Shown: positions 9,981-15,929 of the stretch, one piece after another | How the letters are laid out: each line of letters opens with the position of its first letter | How positions within the stretch are numbered: the stretch's first letter is position 1 | Assembly: GCA_032433595.1 (NCBI GenBank) | Contig: JASWJB010000567.1 | Coordinates: 1-15,929, forward strand | DNA length: 15,929 bases | Source: Conoideocrella luteorostrata | Lineage: Eukaryota > Ascomycota > Sordariomycetes > Hypocreales > Clavicipitaceae | Direction: 5' to 3' | Notes under the pieces: generated by a model | Database searches by the model: none | Seen by the model: only the letters and a program-made list of their open reading frames with translations | Told to the model about the DNA's origin: nothing | Position numbers and translations under genes: made by a program

Positions 9981-10971
9981 ATGTCATCAGCAGCGTGCAC
10001 AAATAATCTCCGTTACTCAACCCACCAATATGGTGACCACGCTCTCCAGTGCGTAGGCGTCTGGCAGCATGCCGCCCGGGCCAAGAGACTAGAAAATCGC
10101 ACCGGATACTGGATAATGTACGTGGGAGTATGCATGTGTGAGATGTGGCCGTCACAAAACGATCTTCTGATCGTTTCGCCAGGCAACTCAAGACATGAAC
10201 TGACTTCCAAACAGTTTCATTCACGGAGGTGCCTGGCTAGATCCGCGGAACACTTTAGAGGACTTCATCCCGTCTATTAGGAAGATGATGTCGTCGAGAT
10301 ATATGCAGAGTTCAGCAATCCGCGCATTCGCCAGCATTGACTACAGACTTTCGCCGAGCAGGGCGTTCCCACAAGACCCAATAACGACACCGAATCCAGA
10401 GCTACGAGCTGCAAGACATCCCGACCACATCATGGATGTTCATGCAGCTCTTAAAATGCTCCAGGAAGAGTATGAGCTATCCAATAATTACATTCTCGTT
10501 GGCCACTCGGCTGGAGCAACACTGGCCTTCCAATTGTTAATGGGCGAGACGGTTTTATATCACCAGCATCGTCCCCCTTCAATTCTTTTGCCGGTGGCTA
10601 TCATTGCTGTATCTGGTATATATGACCTTGTTGGCCTTGAAGAGAGGCACCGGGGAGAATACACGCGATTCATCCAAGGTGCATTTGGACACAATAAAGA
10701 GACTTGGGCTCGCGTGTCTCCGGCTACATTTTCGGGCAACTTTATGGAGTGCTGGAACCAAGGCATTCGTGCTATTCTCGCCCATTCGCCAGATGATAGT
10801 CTAATTGACCATGTCGAAATCGACGCCATGTCTGCAAAATTGGCGAGGGACGGTGTTGAAGTAAGCACCATTAGGGACCTTACTGGAGATCACGACTTCG
10901 TTTGGCAAGACGGATCCCAGATCGCCTATCTCGTCTTCCGCCTTCTAGGAGGATTGCCAACAATTCCATGA
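9981..10971 (+). CDS. BNA7: Kynurenine formamidase (arylformamidase), BNA7 type
   Basis: Two exons, 9981-10117 and 10215-10971, encode 297 aa, the usual size for fungal BNA7 proteins. The enzyme hydrolyses N-formyl-L-kynurenine to L-kynurenine and formate, step two of the tryptophan-to-NAD(P) route, in the cytosol. Splicing joins GYWI to IFIHGGAWLDP, restoring the HGGAW oxyanion motif at 49-53. The nucleophile elbow GHSAGA is at 142-147 (Ser144). The acid is in HSPDDSLI (Asp239 or Asp240) and the catalytic His is His272 in TGDHDFVW. There is no signal peptide or membrane segment. The start ATG has A at -3 and lies a typical distance before the YG..LQ.VGVW strand. The intron has donor GTACGT, branch CTGAC and acceptor CAG. 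The gene converges with the transporter gene ending at 11228. A general alpha/beta-hydrolase-3 esterase is the alternative, but HGGAWxDP with this length favours BNA7. Confidence 0.9.
10157..10176 (+). repeat. Perfect hairpin inside the formamidase intron
   Basis: AAACGATC and GATCGTTT form an 8-bp perfect stem around a TTCT loop, in the middle of the 97-nt intron at 10118-10214. Folding would shorten the effective distance between donor and branch site. The intron is longer than the others in the window. Confidence 0.8.
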
Positions 10972-11227
10972 GATGATAAAGGTCTATGTCAAGACTATGA
11001 AAACTCTCTCTACAAAGCTATGTAAATTCTCCACTAAATTGCCTATGTTGCAAATGGCTATGGACATTCTTTAATGTTAGTATCCTGTACATTATTTTCG
11101 TTCCTGTCGTGTTCTTTTCTGACCTACTCTTCCAACAGGTCATGATTACCTTCAGCTGAGCCCATTTGTTGGAAATATTGTCAGTATCCTGATTGGTGAA
11201 TGCATGCTTTCATATCGTATTGGATCA

Positions 11228-12701
11228 TTATATCATAATATTCCATTTCCAGCCGGTGGCCGAAACGCGCGCCGCCGCGATGGTTAACGCCCCGGCCATC
11301 ATTATGGAACCCCCCCAAATCTGGGCAGAGAAATACTCGCCCCCCGATCGATCAAGTATTGCGCCTGCCGTAGGCGGGCCAGCCAATGTTGCAAAAGAGC
11401 ACAGAGTCTCGACCATACCAAATCGAATGCCCATCTTCTGCGGATCTTGCGTCAAGCTTGCGAGGGATGGCACAAACGTCGCTTGGTTGGTACTGACTGC
11501 CGCTCCAAATAAAGCACTGAATATGTACATACTTGTGCGAGTTGTGATACCAATCCATCCGTATAACATGGTTCCGACAAAGGCAATTGCCATGATGAAG
11601 ATGTTAATCGGACCGAGATAGTTATTGGCCGCATATCCGACAAGCGGTCGAATCGGGATGCCCACGGCATTGGCGATGAGCAGCAAGTTGACCGATTCGA
11701 GAGATGAGAACCCGATAATGTTGCGGGCGAAGCTGTTGATCTATAACGTTCCCGTATAAGCTATCATGCACAATGATCGCAAGGATATAGAGAACGGGAA
11801 AGAAGAAAGAGCTCCTCACATAAAACTGCCCAAAGTATATACCGTAGAAGTTCAACATTGCGCCAGTAGCAAATAGCGCATAAGGGAGCTCTTTAAACGC
11901 CTCCCACTCGAACAGGGGACCGTTCTTCCTGCCTGGAATGAATGGCCTCAAGAGTGCACATGCCCCGGCACATATCACAAGAGCCACGAGGGCGGCACAC
12001 CTAGCCGCCCACCGAAAGCCTATACGTGGAATCAGGTACTGAATAGTTGAAGGGAATACAAGACCGCCCACCGATGTTCCTGTCGCCGCTATGGATAGAG
12101 CAAGGGACCTGTTCTTCTTAAAGTAGGAGCTGGTGACAGAGACGGCCGGTGCAAAGATGATTCCGAGCCCGAATCCTGTGCATACTCCTTGGGCAAGGAA
12201 GAATTGCCAATACTCGAAGCAAAAACTCGTCATATAGGAGCCAAGTACAGCGAAAAAGCAGCCCACGATAACAATTTCGCGAGAATAGCCAGCGTCAGCA
12301 AGGCGGCCGGAGAAGGCACACATGGCAAACGTGAGAAAGACCTGACAAGAACCAATCCACGAAACCTTGGCAGCTGGGAGACCAAGAGTATCGACATAGT
12401 ATAGTTGGTACACGCCAAAGGATGCAGCGTATCCAAACGACATGGCATTGATGAGGTGGGCAGCAAGGACTTGGGACCAAGCTCGCCACCCGCCATCCGG
12501 CGGGAGGAAGTCATATTGTGGTTGCGTGGCAGAAGATGGAGGAGTTTCAACGGATGGATGATACGAGTGTGCTGTACGAGAGGAATTAAGTGAGGAAGAC
12601 GAGGGTGAGGGTGAATGTGAAGGTTTGCCTTCATCCACGATGAATACATCGTGGACAGCGCAGACTTGCTTTTCGGCGTCGGTGACCTTGAACGCGTCCA
12701 T
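11228..12701 (-). CDS. MFS transporter, monocarboxylate porter (MCT) family
   Basis: Two exons on the minus strand, 12701-11820 and 11740-11228, give about 464 aa, the normal size for fungal MCT-like carriers of the plasma membrane or organelles. A hydrophilic Ser/Pro-rich N-terminus of about 60 aa precedes the family signature PDGGWRAW (about 68-75). Twelve hydrophobic helices follow, with GRLADAGYSRE after the second helix pair (MFS loop motif A region), FGLGIIFAP in helix 5 and LAGPPTAGAILD with AQIWGG near the end. The 79-nt intron (donor GTGAGG, acceptor TATAG) is phase 0 and joins GIYFGQFY to INSFARNIIG, as in homologs. I chose ATG 12701; the open frame runs a few codons upstream but starts there with TTG. 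Substrate is unknown: family members carry lactate, pyruvate, riboflavin (yeast Mch5) or aromatic amino acids (animal TAT1). The gene is convergent with the formamidase, 256 bp apart. Confidence 0.92.
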
Positions 12702-13686
12702 ATCTCTAACCAACGTCACCAACGCGTAGCTAGAAGCTAGAAGCAGGAGAAATGGAGAGGGTGGGTTGACTTAGAAGAGAGTTGATGCACACTGGTTTCA
12801 GGAAGAGCCTGGCTTATCGTTTTTGACAGGCTACAGCCCACTGCGCGGCATTGTTCCGTCTTATTTCTCCCCTTCTCTAAGAGGATGAGCTATAAGTGCG
12901 TGCTACGCACTACTTATACCTGTTTCACTCTACACGGAGTGCTCTATCAACTGCCGAACTGATGACGAACCACGAGTCTTGGCCGGGCGGGAGACAAGTC
13001 ATTCCTCCACAAAACAGCTTGGACAAGGGCAAGAGCAAGGGGAAAAGTTTTCCCCTGTTGCATTTGATAACGATGGAACACAACTCTGTGCGTCCTTGCC
13101 CCAGCCTCCGGGGGGTTGCATTCCTTGTCGCATCCGCATTCCCTACAATCTGGCGGGTTGCAAGGCGAAGTCGGGCAGCGGCAACACCACCTGTGTATGG
13201 TCTGAATCAGATCTCTCTCGAACTAAGACATTGCCTTTACGTACACGAGCTTAGCGTATCCGATTTTCCGGAGAGATACTACTGCCTCCAAGTGCAAGTA
13301 GCACCTTGCCACTGCGATCTCGGGAATTTTTGAGTACAAAAACACCAAAGGACGTGGCCTTGATTGTCACGACCCCCCAGACGCCACGACCTCATGACGA
13401 GATGTATGTTGGCAACACGCTATGGTCGGTGGGCCGATAGCCCAAGACCACAATCATTTATTACGTACCGACAACGAACCGTACAGGCTGGTGTGTGACA
13501 AGAACAACACCAACGTCTTATCGGTCTGCATCACCGCCGCTGTGGCGTCCGGGGTAAGTGTTACTCTTCACCAATCCAGCCGCAGCACCATCCATTGATA
13601 ACCGACAAACAAAGCCGGGACCGCAACGCTCCGATGCTCCACCTGGACAGTTCATCAATTCAGTGTGTTGTCCTGTGAAACAACCC

Positions 13687-13700
13687 AAAAAAAAAAAAAA
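13687..13700. repeat. A14 homopolymer
   Basis: A run of 14 A in non-coding DNA. It is followed at 13713-13730 by a 6-bp inverted repeat (ACCGGC and GCCGGT around a 6-nt loop). Confidence 0.9.
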
Positions 13701-14260
13701 CTTATAAGAATGACCGGCACCCGAGCCGGTAGACGGTGCGGCAGCCGGACATGATAACGCACGAGATGTAATAGACGCGAAAACGAGGTTTGATGTCGTG
13801 TAAACCGCGGACCACGGGTTGGCTGCAGGGTAGCCAACAGTTCATCCCAATCACACCGGGCCTTATTACCGGCGCAGCTGATATTTATTCCCCGCCCGAC
13901 TGCCGCCGCGACCTAGCAATCACCCACCGACCGGACCATCTTTCATGCGCAAAGCCACCAAAGCCTAACAACAACCCGACCGGAAAGCCCGATAGCCCAC
14001 GAGCAAGGTTCTAGGCCTATCCGTTCCTCCATTTAAAGCAAAACACTCGCACACTCTGCATACAGGCCCTAGTTCCCACATTTAAAACCCCCTAACTTTG
14101 AACATGTTGTAGCGCATCCAAACAAAACCAACCACCTACCTACCAGCATTGGGTGAATCATGTGTGCGCACCGTCGCACAACTAACATCGTCGCATTTTT
14201 TAACCCCGCCTACCGACACAATTGGCGGGGTATTTTCTTCCGAGGATTGCCCCATCCCAA

Positions 14261-14268
14261 TGACGTCA
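14261..14268. promoter_or_regulatory. Perfect CRE palindrome TGACGTCA
   Basis: TGACGTCA is the full-length ATF/CREB-type bZIP site. It is the only copy I noticed and it sits among CCAAT and CACGTG sites, consistent with a regulated promoter. Binding is not shown by sequence alone. Confidence 0.5.
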
Positions 14269-14318
14269 AACGTCTCCGCCCGCACTTTCCAGTTTTGCGA
14301 GCACATCTCGTGTAAAAT

Positions 14319-14324
14319 CACGTG
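14319..14324. promoter_or_regulatory. E-box CACGTG
   Basis: Site for bHLH factors (Cbf1, Pho4 or SREBP type in fungi). A second identical core is at 14911-14916, with a CCAAT box at 14355-14359 close by. Confidence 0.4.
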
Positions 14325-14614
14325 TCTCAACTCCCCCCCCTTCCCCGTATCCAACCAATCGGCTTTATTCCATGCTTTCTCTGAAACCCCTGTGAACGGC
14401 TTTTCCCGAACGGTCCATCCCTTTAACCACATTGAGCGTAAATGGGGGCGAAAATACAAGCCTCCCCAACTCAACGAATCTGCACGATGCTTTTGTTTGT
14501 TTTTGTTTTTTGTATCCCGCTTGTTCTTAAGGTTATTTTAAATACTGGGGCGGCATAAAATAAATATGACGCAGCTTAAAAAAAGTCGTTGATAGTGCTG
14601 AATTATAGATGCGA

Positions 14615-14625
14615 CCCCCCCCCCC
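14615..14625. repeat. C11 homopolymer
   Basis: Uninterrupted run of 11 C in non-coding sequence; likely to vary in length between isolates or sequencing reads. Confidence 0.9.
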
Positions 14626-14698
14626 GTGCCTTGTCCTACAGCTGGGGGGAAGCCGATGCGCCCGCGCCCGCCACTGCCAGCGGGTGTCTGCGACGGCA

Positions 14699-14721
14699 GT
14701 ACTCCGTACTCCGTACAGTAC
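14699..14721. repeat. Doubled TACTCCGTAC motif
   Basis: Two overlapping copies (TACTCCG TACTCCGTAC) are followed by AGTAC, so the block begins and ends with GTAC. It belongs to the same family as the palindrome at 4621. Confidence 0.75.
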
Positions 14722-14910
14722 GATAAGATACCACCGCCCCCCTGTTAGTCAGTTACCGCTACCTCTCTCCTCACGAGGCACAAGACGCAGATAGATGGTT
14801 TCGTTTCAGGCGCAAACCGAAATAACAGCAAGCGCATAACCGCGCATCGTGATGAAAGGTATCGCGTAATCCCAAACAGGGCCATTATGTGGTTTTTCCA
14901 ATCGCGCGCT

Positions 14911-14916
14911 CACGTG
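14911..14916. promoter_or_regulatory. E-box CACGTG beside a CCAAT box
   Basis: CACGTG occurs within TCACGTGCA, 9 bp after a CCAAT box at 14898-14902. Paired CCAAT and E-box sites are common in fungal promoters; this pairing is suggestive only. Confidence 0.4.
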
Positions 14917-14957
14917 CAGTTCTTAAATTTTTTTTGTCTCGGTCGGACGATTTGGCG

Positions 14958-14975
14958 CAGCAGCAGCAGCAGCAG
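14958..14975. repeat. (CAG)6 microsatellite
   Basis: Six perfect CAG units. The surrounding frames have no domain, so a coding glutamine tract is not supported. Confidence 0.9.
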
Positions 14976-15023
14976 TGGACAGAGAGGTTTGCGCCCGGGA
15001 ATGGGAGAAATTCACAACCAGGC

Positions 15024-15061
15024 AAACAGACAAACAGACAGACAGACAGGGAGACAGAGAG
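15024..15061. repeat. Imperfect CAGA/CAAA tetranucleotide tract
   Basis: Interspersed AAACAGA and CAGA units, with three perfect CAGA units at 15035-15046 and decaying edges. It lies 50 bp from the CAG tract, so the two form a microsatellite cluster. Confidence 0.85.
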
Positions 15062-15912
15062 CGCCTCAGCAGATAAAATCAGTTCATTTCGCATACCTGG
15101 CGCTATTCACGACTTTTTTTAGTCCATTTCCTTCCCCCCTCCCCCCCTTTCCCTCCCGTATCACACGTTTCATTGCCGACGCCGTGGTCCAATCAAACTC
15201 ACTGTCACAAATCGCCCATACTGCACTGCCAGAACCGCAGATCCGAGAACCAACAAGCCATGAGATAAAAACCAGTACTAGTAATAACAGACCAGGATGA
15301 CAACCAGAAAGTGAAGTAAAATAAATATAAATGAAGCGCGCGAAAACATATCAATCAGGCTTGACCCATTTGGCACCAACTAAAATCATTCCCTTCCCCC
15401 CTGCCCGCCTCTCCTGTCCGGCCGATATTCGGAACACCGCCCGAAATATCGAGCCCAACAAAACTAGGAAAGCCGCAGCTGGGAAAACAGTAAAAAATTT
15501 AAAAACAGTAAAAGCGCAATTACAGAAAAGCCCTTCTCCCCATCCCCATTTTTTGTTTGCCAATGGCTCAGATTCTCCGAACTGTTCTCGTAATATCCCC
15601 AACATTGCAATGTGTTGGCCATCTGAGAATCCTCCCGTCTTTGGTTGACTTGCTCTTCAACACTGCTCGCTTGCCGTCCAATAATACATCAATCGACTCA
15701 ACGTAGTTTCAATGTTCCATGGGGCGAAGTTAGATGATCTTTTCCAACCACAATCATCTGTCCCTTCTTCGCCTTGAGGCTCCAAGTCCAATTAAAAACT
15801 GGCGCTTTTTCTGCAATGCCGCGCGCGCATCCTCAACGTACCTCGAAGAACCGCATATAATCGATGAAAAACAAAGGCCTGAAAACGATCAACGCAAAAA
15901 CCAGTTGCTTGC

Positions 15913-15928
15913 AAAAAAAAAAAAAAAA
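15913..15928. repeat. A16 homopolymer at the window edge
   Basis: Run of 16 A just before the window ends. It is in A-rich, non-coding sequence. A poly(dA:dT) tract here would fit a nucleosome-poor promoter. Confidence 0.85.
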
Positions 15929-15929
15929 C

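Larger units (their letters stand above)
12702..15929. other. Long gene-free right flank, probable promoter region
   Basis: No open frame in this 3.2-kb stretch shows a domain; frames such as 12896-13333 and 14887-15300 follow low-complexity sequence. The left part must contain the promoter of the minus-strand transporter. The right part has C-rich and T-rich tracts, homopolymers, microsatellites and several sites typical of fungal promoters (CCAAT at 14355, 14898 and 15189; CACGTG at 14319 and 14911; TGACGTCA at 14261). This suggests the upstream region or 5' UTR of a gene starting beyond 15929. That gene is not visible, so the assignment is inferred. Confidence 0.5.

Noticed and set aside
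10560..10871. Minus-strand open frames inside the formamidase exon, and plus-strand frames inside the transporter
   Set aside because: They are antisense shadows of clearly homologous coding exons.
11741..11819. A frameshift in the transporter gene
   Set aside because: The apparent frame change is explained by a 79-nt intron with GTGAGG donor and TATAG acceptor that restores the conserved helix sequence.
14887..15300. 137-aa frame with Ser-rich and Gln/Arg-rich repeats
   Set aside because: The translation follows the CAG and CAGA microsatellites and pyrimidine runs; no domain is present.

Overview
The window looks like nuclear DNA of a filamentous ascomycete (Pezizomycotina). The genes are short and split by 51-79 nt GT-AG introns, mostly with fungal branch sites (CTGAC, CTAAC, TTGAC). 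The protein families are fungal: a PTH11-type rhodopsin-domain membrane protein, a monocarboxylate-porter MFS transporter, a BNA7-type kynurenine formamidase and an IAH1-type SGNH esterase. Reading frames were assembled by eye from splice signals and remembered family motifs; no search was run.

Layout. 1-1578: gene-free 3' flank. 1579-3109 (-): six-exon, seven-helix rhodopsin-domain protein of about 404 aa. 3110-about 7700: long stretch with no gene I can support, carrying copies of a TACTCCGTAC motif, one inside a perfect 20-bp palindrome. 7718-8802 (+): decayed IAH1-like SGNH/GDSL esterase gene that keeps its TATA box and introns but has lost the catalytic His region to a frameshifting deletion, has a later in-frame stop and has GASI in place of GDSI. 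8803-9980: spacer with overlapping unconvincing ORFs. 9981-10971 (+): two-exon kynurenine formamidase, 297 aa, catalytic triad intact. 11228-12701 (-): two-exon MFS transporter, 464 aa, convergent with the formamidase across 256 bp. 12702-15929: 3.2 kb without genes, with homopolymers, (CAG)6 and CAGA microsatellites and clustered CCAAT, CACGTG and TGACGTCA sites; it probably includes promoter DNA of a gene beyond the right edge.

How the genes fit together. The formamidase catalyses the second step of tryptophan breakdown to kynurenine and NAD(P). The neighbouring transporter belongs to the family that carries monocarboxylates and, in some animal members, aromatic amino acids, so a shared substrate is possible but is only inferred from position. 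Nothing links the rhodopsin-domain gene or the esterase pseudogene to that pair. I found no core biosynthetic enzyme, transposon, CRISPR array, tRNA or rRNA. I did not find a clearly new biological system; the most interesting item is the recently broken esterase gene.
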